From Candidatus Saccharibacteria bacterium RIFCSPHIGHO2_12_FULL_47_17 (GTDB lineage: Bacteria; Patescibacteriota; Saccharimonadia; Saccharimonadales; UBA10212): 44,708 bases of DNA. A program made the translations under genes and the position numbers. Position 1 is the stretch's first letter, and each line of letters begins with the position of its first letter. The notes below the pieces were generated by a model. It saw only the letters and a program-made list of their open reading frames with translations, made no database searches and was not told the DNA's origin. The stretch spans positions 1-44,708 of the forward strand of contig MGCV01000003.1 of NCBI GenBank assembly GCA_001790575.1. Direction: 5' to 3'. Positions 7,174 through 14,517 of this stretch are shown here, in pieces.

Positions 7174-7250
7174 ACCATTCACCATTTACTGTTTACTTTG
7201 CGTTTACTATTTACTGTTTACCATGGAAAACAGTAAACGGAAAACTGTCT
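7174..7250. repeat. Copy of a TTTACTGTTTACC-type palindromic repeat
   Basis: Positions 7174-7233 are identical over 60 bp to 42864-42923, which lies inside a prepilin gene. The right part folds: GTTTACTGTTT and AAACAGTAAAC surround CCATGG. Here the copy is intergenic, between two convergent genes. Diverged relatives lie at 32215-32320 and perhaps 38119-38227. Confidence 0.8.
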
Positions 7251-7490
7251 CTAGCGGCCAGTTCTAATAATTAGTTTGCCGCGAATGCCGCAGGCCTTGA
7301 TAATTTTTTGTTTTTCCAGTTGAAGCGTGCCAGCCAGTGCCGAGTTAGAAACACTAACCGTTACATCGTTATTTCTAACAGTGACGCTGCATGCGCTTTT
7401 GTAACGCCGCTGAATATAATCTTTGACAGATTGAGATTCCCTGGGCGGCGTGAACTTTTTTCTGGATAAAATTTCCTGCAAACTCTCCAT
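7251..7490 (-). CDS. Short DUF721/DciA-like protein
   Basis: A 79-residue protein. Residues 28-75 (RRYKSACSVTVRNNDVTV, then NSALAGTLQLEKQKIIKACG) resemble the C-terminal part of DUF721/DciA, a small domain that helps load the replicative helicase in many bacteria. The full DciA N-terminal region is absent, so this is a minimal version. A TATACT box lies 10 nt before the ATG and no SD is seen. The family call is by pattern only and moderately secure. Confidence 0.5.
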   Translation of the reverse strand: MESLQEILSRKKFTPPRESQSVKDYIQRRYKSACSVTVRNNDVTVSVSNSALAGTLQLEKQKIIKACGIRGKLIIRTGR

Positions 7491-7577
7491 GCTTTAGACA
7501 AGTATAAACTAAAACAATCCCAAAGGTGTTAACTAAGATTGCCAAAACAGCTAATCTATGCTATAATCTACTAAGTT

Positions 7578-8627
7578 ATGCCAACAGAAACACTCAAACC
7601 GGCTCTAGATGCAGATAGAACTCCTGAAAATTTAGGGGAATATCCCAACAGCTATACCGTGGAATTTACCGAGGGTAGAGTGACTTACTCTCTATATGGC
7701 GATCCGAACTCTGCCCATAATCCGATAATTGTGGTTAACGATATGGTACAGGGGCGGAAGTCCAACAAAGAGCTGGCCGCACTTCTTTCGGCCGACGGCC
7801 GGCAAGTTCTGATATATGAGGATCCAGAATACATCGAGTCTATTTCGGCTAAAGACAAGAGAAATACTATTAAGGCTGTGGACTTTCAGGCTGAGGCGGT
7901 TCTAGCAGCCGCCAAAGACGCTGGACTGCTGGACACTGATAGGTCGGTTAATATGATTGGCCACTCCCTTGGTGGATTAATTGCACAGAGGATAAGACAA
8001 ATTGCCCAACGGGATAGAATTGCTGCACTGGATCCGGAGAAGGATTCGCAATTAGCCCTGATAGCTAGTAGTGGCAATATTCGGCAGGAAAGCTATCGTG
8101 GACTTACCGGCCGCTGGCTGGGGTATATGATGAAGGGACTTATAGAGGCGAAAGCCCTAGATCCTAAAGGAGTTAAACGTGGAACTCTTATTACTAATGC
8201 CTTGAAACAAAGAAATAAGGCTATTGGCGAAATTCGAGCCGTTAAGGATGAGGAACTTCATTACAATGGCCTTGGCGAAGCTCTTCATTTAGTTTACCCA
8301 GAAGATAAAATGTTCCCTTGGCGGCGTACACGACCTACGGTCCAGAGACATATTGAAAACGGGCGGCCCATTGCGGTAGCTACACCGATTGATTATGGGC
8401 AACCGGCTCTTAAAGGCTTGGAGTTATGGCTAACTAAGGCTCACCTCAAAGGCCGGAAGGCTCGTCTTAACTTCGCTTTGTCTTATCGCGGCGCTGGTCA
8501 TGATGAACCGACCAGTAATCCTGAACGGACTGCCAAAGCACTAATTGATTATTTTGATGACGGTCGTGTGCTACATAGGGCTCGAGCAGGACACAAAAAG
8601 CATTATCCCCAATACGCCAAAACTTAA
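7578..8627 (+). CDS. Alpha/beta-hydrolase-fold protein
   Basis: A 349-residue hydrolase. The nucleophile elbow is MIGHSLGGLIAQR near residue 130, followed by the expected helix. A late His lies in YRGAGHDEPTSNPERTAKALIDYF near residue 312, with the acid probably in the preceding strand region. No signal peptide is present, so it is cytoplasmic. The long N-terminal segment before the first strand (VEFTEGRVTYSLYGDP) is usual for esterase/lipase-type members. TATAAT with an upstream TG stands 10 nt before the ATG. The substrate is unknown. Confidence 0.75.
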   Translation: MPTETLKPALDADRTPENLGEYPNSYTVEFTEGRVTYSLYGDPNSAHNPIIVVNDMVQGRKSNKELAALLSADGRQVLIYEDPEYIESISAKDKRNTIKAVDFQAEAVLAAAKDAGLLDTDRSVNMIGHSLGGLIAQRIRQIAQRDRIAALDPEKDSQLALIASSGNIRQESYRGLTGRWLGYMMKGLIEAKALDPKGVKRGTLITNALKQRNKAIGEIRAVKDEELHYNGLGEALHLVYPEDKMFPWRRTRPTVQRHIENGRPIAVATPIDYGQPALKGLELWLTKAHLKGRKARLNFALSYRGAGHDEPTSNPERTAKALIDYFDDGRVLHRARAGHKKHYPQYAKT

Positions 8628-8650
8628 ACTACGACGTTATAATTAAGGGA

Positions 8651-9778
8651 ATGCCGGAGCTTCCCGAAGTTGAAACTATTAGAATTGGATTGGCTAAACT
8701 TTTGCCTAGTTTGGAAGTTAAAGATGTCTGGCATGATTGGCCGAAGTCGTTTCCTAATCCGCCAGCCAACGTCAATGCATTTTTAATCGATGCCAAAATT
8801 AAAGAGGTAAGGCGGCGAGCAAAGGTATTAATAATTGATCTTTCGACCAAATATTCGCTGATAATTCATCTAAAAATGACCGGCCAGCTGGTTTTTGTTG
8901 ACAAAAACCAGCAGAAACTAGAAACTAGGAAAAAGAAACTAGTAAAAAAAGCTAATTCCCAATTCCCAATTCCTAATTCCTCTGAAGCGGGACGCTTCGG
9001 TGGAGGGCATCCAACTGATTCGCTGATCAAAAAGTTGCCGGATAAATCCACGCGTGTCATCATCGAGTTCTATCCGAAAAAAGTATCGAGGGGCATGGGC
9101 TCGAGTACGATTCAAGGAAAAGGCGAGCAGCGAACTGAGTCGTATATGAAATACGGTGAAGGAGCAGCGCAGGATTTGACGCAGAAGCGTGCCAAGAGCG
9201 CCAGCGGAGCTGCTGGCTCTGCTAGCAGGCAGGCTGGTGCGGCCCATGGGCCTCGGCTGTTTTTTAACGATCAGCGGAAGTTCGGCTGGATGCGGCTACT
9301 GCCGACTTTGGAAGTTCCGGAAATTGATTTTATGAAAAAAGTCGGCCCGGAACCGCTGGAAGATGATTTTACATTCGAAGTCTTTGCCAACAGATTAGCC
9401 CGACGTCAAAAAAGCTCAATCAAAGCCGCGCTGCTCGATCAAACTGTTTTGGCTGGAGTTGGTAATATTTACGCCGACGAGTCGCTGTACGCCGCCAGAA
9501 TACACCCGGCTACTCCTGTTAAATCAATTTCTAAAGCCAAACTAGCCAATCTTTATTATGAACTGCGGATGATACTCCGTTTGGCTATCGAAGCTGGCGG
9601 CAGTACAGATAAGAATTACGTTGATGCCAGCGGTAAAAAGGGAAGTTATTTGAGTTTCGCCAAAGCCTTTCGCAAAGAGGGGCACCCCTGCCCACGCTGC
9701 GGCACACCAATTGAGAAGATAAGAGTGGCTGGGAGAGGTACTCATATATGTCCCCATTGTCAGAGGTTGCCGAAATGA
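8651..9778 (+). CDS. mutM: Formamidopyrimidine-DNA glycosylase with internal expansions
   Basis: Bifunctional 8-oxoguanine/FaPy DNA glycosylase and AP lyase of base-excision repair. It begins MPELPEVETIRIGL, so Pro2 is the Schiff-base nucleophile and Glu3 the catalytic acid. The C-terminal zinc finger has CPRCG and CPHCQ, and the H2TH segment includes LLDQTVLAGVGNIYADE. At 375 residues it is about 100 longer than usual. Two low-complexity insertions lie before the conserved FFNDQRKFGW: residues about 88-118 (AATTCC-rich DNA) and 145-200 (a palindromic repeat, 9113-9248). TATAAT lies 7 nt before the ATG. The following holA overlaps its stop codon. Whether the long form is active is not known. 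Confidence 0.92.
   Translation: MPELPEVETIRIGLAKLLPSLEVKDVWHDWPKSFPNPPANVNAFLIDAKIKEVRRRAKVLIIDLSTKYSLIIHLKMTGQLVFVDKNQQKLETRKKKLVKKANSQFPIPNSSEAGRFGGGHPTDSLIKKLPDKSTRVIIEFYPKKVSRGMGSSTIQGKGEQRTESYMKYGEGAAQDLTQKRAKSASGAAGSASRQAGAAHGPRLFFNDQRKFGWMRLLPTLEVPEIDFMKKVGPEPLEDDFTFEVFANRLARRQKSSIKAALLDQTVLAGVGNIYADESLYAARIHPATPVKSISKAKLANLYYELRMILRLAIEAGGSTDKNYVDASGKKGSYLSFAKAFRKEGHPCPRCGTPIEKIRVAGRGTHICPHCQRLPK
8911..9010. repeat. Low-complexity repeats inside mutM
   Basis: Contains repeated GAAACTAG units (about 8914-8945), repeated AATTCCC units (about 8954-8982) and a perfect hairpin GAAGCG-GGA-CGCTTC (8985-8999). It is read in frame and interrupts the MutM N-terminal domain. The base pattern is unlike the surrounding gene. 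Confidence 0.55.
9113..9248 (+). repeat. Two-hairpin palindromic element, copy in mutM
   Basis: Hairpin 1 has CGTAT-ATGAA-ATACG (about 9141-9155). Hairpin 2 is nested: outer GCGCCAGC (9198-9205) with GCTGGTGC (9233-9240), inner CTGCTGGC (9210-9217), loop TCT, GCTAGCAG (9221-9228). The same order and spacing occur at 41395-41525 with different stem sequences. The first half also matches 23512-23586 base for base over long stretches. Confidence 0.75.
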
Positions 9779-10689
9779 TAGTTACTTTAACTGGCTCAAA
9801 TAGTTTTGCATTGAAACGACGCTTGGATGAAGTAGTTAAGAAGTTCGTAAAAGAATATGGTGATTTGGCGCTGGAGCGGTTTGATGGGGAAGAGGACGAT
9901 GCGCAGGCCATAATTGATGCCATTTCCAACCTGCCGTTTTTAGCAAAAAGGAAAATGGTAGTGGTTCGGGGTGGCAGTTTCAATAAGGATTTTGCTGAGC
10001 AGATTGAACAAATAATTAGCTCAACTCCGCAGTGGTGCGAGTTGGTTTTGTATGAACCACAAATTGACCGCCGAACGACCTATTTTAAGGTGTTAAAAAC
10101 CCAGACCAAGTTCGAAGAATTTCCAGAACTTGATGCCCGCGGCCTGTCCAAATGGCTGGCTGATGAAGCTAAAAAAGAGAGTGGTAATTTATCATTTGGC
10201 GACGCTAATTATCTCATTCAACGGCTGGGCACGAATCAAGCCAGGCTTTATAACGAGCTGCTGAAGCTGCTGACTTACAACTTGCAAATTAGTCGCGCCA
10301 ACATTGACCTTTTGACCGAGTCGAACCCCCAAACCAAGATCTTTGAGCTTTTAGATGCGGCCTTTTCTGGGCAAAAGAAAAGGGCGTTACGGCTTTATGG
10401 GGAGCAACGAGCTCAAAAAGTTGAGCCTCAAGAGATTTTGGGCATGATTGTCTGGCAGTTGCGCCTGATTGCTCTGGCCAAATACAGCGGCCAAAAGAGC
10501 CCAGCGGAGATTTCTAAAGATAGCGACACAGCCGAATATCCGCTAACAGGGGCCAAAAGGCTAGCCAGCAGCATTTCTGAAACCAAACTTCGTCAGCTGG
10601 TGAATGAGGCGTTGGAGCTTGATATCAAGGGTAAAACTACCGCAATAGACCTTGATGAAGCCCTAAAGACTTACTTAGTTACCCTCTAG
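9775..10689 (+). CDS. holA: DNA polymerase III delta subunit
   Basis: Clamp-loader delta subunit, which opens the beta sliding clamp. The start at 9775 gives MIVTLTGSNSFALKRRLDEVV and overlaps the mutM stop by 4 bp. The ORF could extend upstream, but residues before this Met do not resemble the family. The N-terminal strand and helix carry NLPFLAKRKMVVVRGG, the typical delta region after the degenerate Walker site. The later IWQLRLIALAKY and C-terminal helical domain match HolA. Length (304) is slightly below the usual 330-340. It is coupled to mutM in a DNA-maintenance pair. Confidence 0.85.
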   Translation: MIVTLTGSNSFALKRRLDEVVKKFVKEYGDLALERFDGEEDDAQAIIDAISNLPFLAKRKMVVVRGGSFNKDFAEQIEQIISSTPQWCELVLYEPQIDRRTTYFKVLKTQTKFEEFPELDARGLSKWLADEAKKESGNLSFGDANYLIQRLGTNQARLYNELLKLLTYNLQISRANIDLLTESNPQTKIFELLDAAFSGQKKRALRLYGEQRAQKVEPQEILGMIVWQLRLIALAKYSGQKSPAEISKDSDTAEYPLTGAKRLASSISETKLRQLVNEALELDIKGKTTAIDLDEALKTYLVTL

Positions 10690-11343
10690 GGCTTGTTTGA
10701 GCTTGACGGCCAATGTCGGCCGGTTAGTTATCAATCCTTCTACACGTTTGTCTTTTAAGACCCTGATGATATGGTTATGATCATCAACTGTCCAGACATA
10801 GACCGGTAGCTCTGCCCGTTGCGCCCGTTTAAGCACGCCGAATCTGACAAGCTTATAGTTGGCGCTTAGAAATTTAGCACCGCAGCGCTTGGCACGTTTG
10901 ATGGGGAAGACTTCGGATAGGCGAGTCCGCAATTTATTTTTAGGTTTATGGCGGCCTAAACTTAAGCCGACATTAATGCCAAGACCCATATCATTAATAG
11001 CTTTAACAGATTCGTCTTCAAGGGTAGAAACAACAAACTGATTAGGCTTTAAATGCTTAAGTACTAGCTTGATGAAGTCCGCCTCATAGCCGGGCTCTTT
11101 AAGATCCAGCATTATTTTTGTTTTATGCTTACTAGCTAAGTGGACAATTTCTTCGATCAAGCTGATTTCACGGTGGATGGCGGGCAACTCATGAGATACA
11201 ACCATCACACCATCTTTGGCCCGATGAATGTCAACTTCCACCATGTCGACCCCGGCCTCAACGGCTTTTTTAAAGGCGGCAACAGTGTTTGGCGTGACAC
11301 CTTCACTGGAGCCACGATGACCAACTATGATTGGCGTACCCAT
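10675..11343 (-). CDS. Glycerophosphodiester phosphodiesterase-like protein
   Basis: A 222-residue TIM-barrel GDPD that would hydrolyse glycerophosphodiesters to glycerol-3-phosphate and an alcohol. The signature IIVGHRGSSEGVTPNTVAAF is near the N-terminus, metal ligands lie in VEVDIHRAKDG and the second catalytic His in VVSHE. The third usual metal ligand, in a Glu-x-Lys motif, appears as Asp (LDLKE). The C-terminal VYVWTVDD and GLITNRP are typical. There is no signal peptide, so it is cytoplasmic. It overlaps holA convergently by 15 bp. Confidence 0.82.
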   Translation of the reverse strand: MGTPIIVGHRGSSEGVTPNTVAAFKKAVEAGVDMVEVDIHRAKDGVMVVSHELPAIHREISLIEEIVHLASKHKTKIMLDLKEPGYEADFIKLVLKHLKPNQFVVSTLEDESVKAINDMGLGINVGLSLGRHKPKNKLRTRLSEVFPIKRAKRCGAKFLSANYKLVRFGVLKRAQRAELPVYVWTVDDHNHIIRVLKDKRVEGLITNRPTLAVKLKQALEGN

Positions 11344-11392
11344 ATCAAAAGGATACTACAAGCCGAGCGAGCGGCCTTATTTGGTACGGAAG

Positions 11393-11743
11393 CTAACTTT
11401 TAGCCGTTTTTCTAACAGGTTTTCTCGAAGTTGCTTTTTTAGCTACCGTAGATTGCTTGGCTGTAGATTTGGCGGGTTTGACGCCAATGGCTTTAGCCAT
11501 GGTGGCCAGTTGGGACTTCTTGCGAGCAGCCTTATTGCGGTGAATCACATTTTTCTTGGCGGCTATATCAATAGCACTCACAGCTGCATGCTGTGCCTTA
11601 GAGATCGCCTCTGTCTTGCCGCTTTCGAGCGCCAGCTTAAAGGCTTTGAAAGTATCGCGTAACTGCTGCCGAGTTTTGGTATTGCGGATATTGGCCTTGG
11701 CGGCAATCTTTACACGTTTTTTAGCAGATTTAATTATCGGCAT
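11393..11743 (-). CDS. rpsT: Small ribosomal subunit protein bS20
   Basis: Begins MPIIKSAKKRVKIAAKANIR and continues NTKTRQQLRDTFKAF, the bS20 pattern that binds 16S rRNA at the base of the 30S body. The core ends with NVIHRNKAARKKSQLA. The length of 116 exceeds the usual 85-95 because of a Lys/Ala/Thr-rich basic tail of about 30 residues. A TATAGT box lies 8 nt before the ATG on the minus strand, so the message may be almost leaderless. Confidence 0.92.
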   Translation of the reverse strand: MPIIKSAKKRVKIAAKANIRNTKTRQQLRDTFKAFKLALESGKTEAISKAQHAAVSAIDIAAKKNVIHRNKAARKKSQLATMAKAIGVKPAKSTAKQSTVAKKATSRKPVRKTAKS

Positions 11744-11884
11744 GGTGCATAACTATACAGCTCTAACCCCTGTTTGTAAAGTAACTAGACGCCAGAAAAT
11801 AACTTCTTGCTTAAAGGTAATGGTTATGTTATCATTCACCCCAGAAGTCACCTCACAAAAACTTCTTAAACCAAAACAAAAACT

Positions 11885-13324
11885 ATGGAACCGGCGGCCG
11901 CGCAAACCCAAGCAGTAGAGCGCATTTCTCAGGCGTCTAATATTCTAGTGACGGTCAGTTCCAGCCCGTCAGTTGATCAGCTGGCGGCCTGCATTGGCTT
12001 AACTTTGCTTTTGAATCGTCTGGACAAACACGCCACGGCTGTTTTTTCGGGGCTGGTGCCATCAACTATTGAGTTTCTGCAGCCGGAAAAAACGCTTGAG
12101 ACGAATACCGATAGCCTGCGTGATTTTATAATCTCGCTCGATAAAAACAAGGCCGACAAACTGCGCTACAAAGTCGAGGACCAGTTCGTTAGAATCTTCA
12201 TAACCCCTTATAAAACGAGCTTAAGCGAGAAAGACCTGGTTTTTAGCCAAGGCGATTTTAATGTCGAAGTGGTAGTGGCGCTTGGCGTACATAGCCGCAA
12301 CCAACTTGACGCGGCCATTACTGCCCATGGTCGGATTTTGCATGACGCTACCGTAATTTCGTTGGTCGCCGGTAAAAGCCAGGCGCCGGACCTTGGCCAA
12401 ATCAATTGGATAGATCCCGCCGCCAGCAGCCTGTGCGAAATGCTGGTGACTATGAGTGACAGCCTGGGCCAAAATTTGATTGATAATCAGATGGCCACCG
12501 CTTTCTTGACCGGTATTGTGGCCGAAACCCAGCGGTTTAGTAACGACAAAACCACGCCAAAGGCCATGAGTGTCAGCGCCAAATTAATGGGTGCCGGAGC
12601 TAACCAACAGTTGATTATCAGCAAACTGGAACCGCCCGAACATCCAACCGGCAGCGGCCAACCGTCGCCCAAACAACCACCGCAGTCGCCGAAGCCACAA
12701 CCCAAAGGTGTTTTGAGTGTTTCGCACCATCCGGAAAACGCCGATACTGCAGAAGTAGAAGTCACGCCAGGCGAAATTCACATAGACGAACAGGGTAATA
12801 TCATCACAAATTCGACGCAGGCGCGGTCGGCGCCGCAAGCCAGAAGGCCTTTGCCGGACATGCCAACCTTCCAGTCGGCAGGATCGCTGACTGATGACGA
12901 TTCGGCTGTGCCGGGTCCGCACGATCTACTTGATCCATCGCAGCATCAGCCAGCTATAAGTCCGCCATTTACGGCTGATACTCAACCCGCCTGGTACGAC
13001 AGTGAAAAACAAGGTCTCAAGGACCCACTGATTGATGGCCACGGGGCTGAAGATAAAATTCTTGACAGGCCCGGCGACCAGGAGCCAGTTGACAATGCAG
13101 CCAAACCGGTTACTCTGCCGACGCCACCAGTCGACACTGCTCGCAGTGCTGTTAATCAAGCTATTGCTTCGGCACCTTTTGATCCGGCCGGACATCCGTT
13201 AGCTTCGATGGGATCCCAACCAATAGCACAGGACTTACATCCAACCCAATTGCCAAAAATTCCAGGCACCGCGCCACCGCCGGTGCCACCACCGCTGATG
13301 CCAAACAACAAAAAAACAGGGTAA
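11885..13324 (+). CDS. Degenerate DHH-family (NrnA-like) protein with long disordered tail
   Basis: Residues 1-245 align in pattern with DHH/DHHA1 phosphoesterases such as NrnA: an early SSSPSVDQLAACIGL where active enzymes have DGDA, and INWIDPAASSLCEMLV matching the ASSTxE segment. The DHH triad itself is replaced (VISLVAGKS), and most metal ligands are missing, so phosphoesterase activity is unlikely. Residues 245-479 are Pro/Gln/Asp-rich, low in order, and end in a PPPVPPPLMP run. It may be a scaffold or nucleotide sensor. It precedes truB, separated by an AGGGT-type hairpin. Confidence 0.6.
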   Translation: MEPAAAQTQAVERISQASNILVTVSSSPSVDQLAACIGLTLLLNRLDKHATAVFSGLVPSTIEFLQPEKTLETNTDSLRDFIISLDKNKADKLRYKVEDQFVRIFITPYKTSLSEKDLVFSQGDFNVEVVVALGVHSRNQLDAAITAHGRILHDATVISLVAGKSQAPDLGQINWIDPAASSLCEMLVTMSDSLGQNLIDNQMATAFLTGIVAETQRFSNDKTTPKAMSVSAKLMGAGANQQLIISKLEPPEHPTGSGQPSPKQPPQSPKPQPKGVLSVSHHPENADTAEVEVTPGEIHIDEQGNIITNSTQARSAPQARRPLPDMPTFQSAGSLTDDDSAVPGPHDLLDPSQHQPAISPPFTADTQPAWYDSEKQGLKDPLIDGHGAEDKILDRPGDQEPVDNAAKPVTLPTPPVDTARSAVNQAIASAPFDPAGHPLASMGSQPIAQDLHPTQLPKIPGTAPPPVPPPLMPNNKKTG

Positions 13325-13370
13325 TAGGGTCGTAGGGTTGTAGTCGATCATCTATAACCCTCTCACCCTA
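13325..13370. repeat. AGGGT-rich inverted repeat between the DHH-like gene and truB
   Basis: Left arm TAGGGTCGTAGGGTTGTAG (13325-13343) pairs with CTATAACCCTCTCACCCTA (13352-13370) with few mismatches and an 8-nt loop. There is no T-run after the hairpin. The AGGGT units resemble the palindromes near 1454-1505. Further ACCCTATA copies run on to 13380. Confidence 0.55.
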
Positions 13371-13390
13371 TAACCCTATATACTTCTTGC

Positions 13391-14074
13391 ATGGATGGTA
13401 TTCTGTTGGTTGATAAACCAAAGGGCTGGACTTCGCACGATGTGGTTGCCAAAGTCCGAAAAATTTTATGGCAAAAAACTGGCCGAAAAATCAAGGTGGG
13501 ACATACTGGCACGCTTGATCCGGCAGCCACTGGCCTGCTGATTTTGGTTATCGGCAGCTATACTCGGCGGGCTGCCAAATTCAGCAAACTGGATAAAGTT
13601 TATGATTGCGAACTGACTCTCGGCGCAGTCAGCACGACCGGTGACGCCGACGGCCAAATCAGCTATGTCTCGGATAAAATACCGAATAAAAATCAGTTAA
13701 AAAATACAATTTCCCAATTCATTGGTACTTATAAGCAGATTCCACCGGCATACAGCGCCATAAAAATTAAAGGCCAAGAGGCCTATAAATTAGCTCGAGC
13801 AGGCAGGGAACTAAAAATGGAGCCGCGGGTTATCACGATCTATAAGATTGAAAATGCGGACTATCAATACCCAAAATTGAATTTTCGAGCAAAGGTTAGT
13901 AGCGGTACCTACATCCGCTCACTGGCCCAAGACATTGGCGCCAAACTTAGCACCGGCGCCTATTTATCAGCCTTACGCCGCATAAAGGTTGGCGATTTTG
14001 ATGTTAAAGATGCTTATAAGCTTAATGATCTAAATATGGCAGCTGTTCAAACAGAGGTTGCCAAATCACCTTAG
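13391..14074 (+). CDS. truB: tRNA pseudouridine(55) synthase
   Basis: Isomerises U55 in the T-loop of tRNAs. It begins [19 protein letters not shown]; the catalytic Asp lies in [16 protein letters not shown] (near residue 44). [28 protein letters not shown] and [13 protein letters not shown] are all TruB blocks. The 227-residue length lacks a full C-terminal PUA extension, as in short bacterial forms. A TATACT box stands 6 nt before the ATG. rpsO follows 24 bp downstream. Confidence 0.95.
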   Translation: MDGILLVDKPKGWTSHDVVAKVRKILWQKTGRKIKVGHTGTLDPAATGLLILVIGSYTRRAAKFSKLDKVYDCELTLGAVSTTGDADGQISYVSDKIPNKNQLKNTISQFIGTYKQIPPAYSAIKIKGQEAYKLARAGRELKMEPRVITIYKIENADYQYPKLNFRAKVSSGTYIRSLAQDIGAKLSTGAYLSALRRIKVGDFDVKDAYKLNDLNMAAVQTEVAKSP

Positions 14075-14098
14075 ATTTGCTAGAATTCAACACAACGA

Positions 14099-14365
14099 AT
14101 GATATCTACTGAGAAAAAGGCGGAGATTGCTAAAGATCTCCGGACTAAGGATAATGACACTGGCTCACCGGCCGTGCAAGTGGGCATTATGACAGCTCGG
14201 ATTGCCGAGTTGACCGCTCATTTGAAGAGTCACAAGCATGATTTTGCCGCCCGCCGGGCACTACTGCAGTTGGTCGGTAAGCGCAAAAGACTGCTTAAAT
14301 ACATCTCGAATCAAAGTGAGGAAGCCTACATAGAGCTGATTAAAAAACTCGGCATCCGCCGTTAA
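14099..14365 (+). CDS. rpsO: Small ribosomal subunit protein uS15
   Basis: An 88-residue, full-length uS15. DTGSPAVQVGIMTARIAELTAHL, then HKHDFAARRALLQLVGKRKRLLKY are the classic rRNA-binding helices. It binds the 16S central domain. The rpsO-pnp order is widely conserved. A TAGAAT box lies 12 nt before the ATG. Confidence 0.96.
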   Translation: MISTEKKAEIAKDLRTKDNDTGSPAVQVGIMTARIAELTAHLKSHKHDFAARRALLQLVGKRKRLLKYISNQSEEAYIELIKKLGIRR

Positions 14366-14424
14366 TTTGCCCAGACTACAATGTCCGCCTAGGTGGACAA
14401 AAGCTTGTGCACATTAAAACTAAG

Positions 14425-14495
14425 GCTGTTTGTGAACAGAGCCACAGATATATAGCCGCACAAGGGCGTATATTTGAACCCTGAGCGCAAACAGC
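14425..14495 (+). promoter_or_regulatory. Structured pnp leader
   Basis: GCTGTTTGTG (14425-14434) pairs with CGCAAACAGC (14486-14495) with one G-U pair, enclosing about 50 nt with a smaller GGG...CCC hairpin (14464-14482). Another hairpin around 14382-14399 precedes it. AGGAAGG lies just after the long stem. pnp leaders in well-studied bacteria form RNase III substrates used for autocontrol; that function here is an inference. Confidence 0.5.
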
Positions 14496-14517
14496 AGGAA
14501 GGATCCTAAAATTAATA

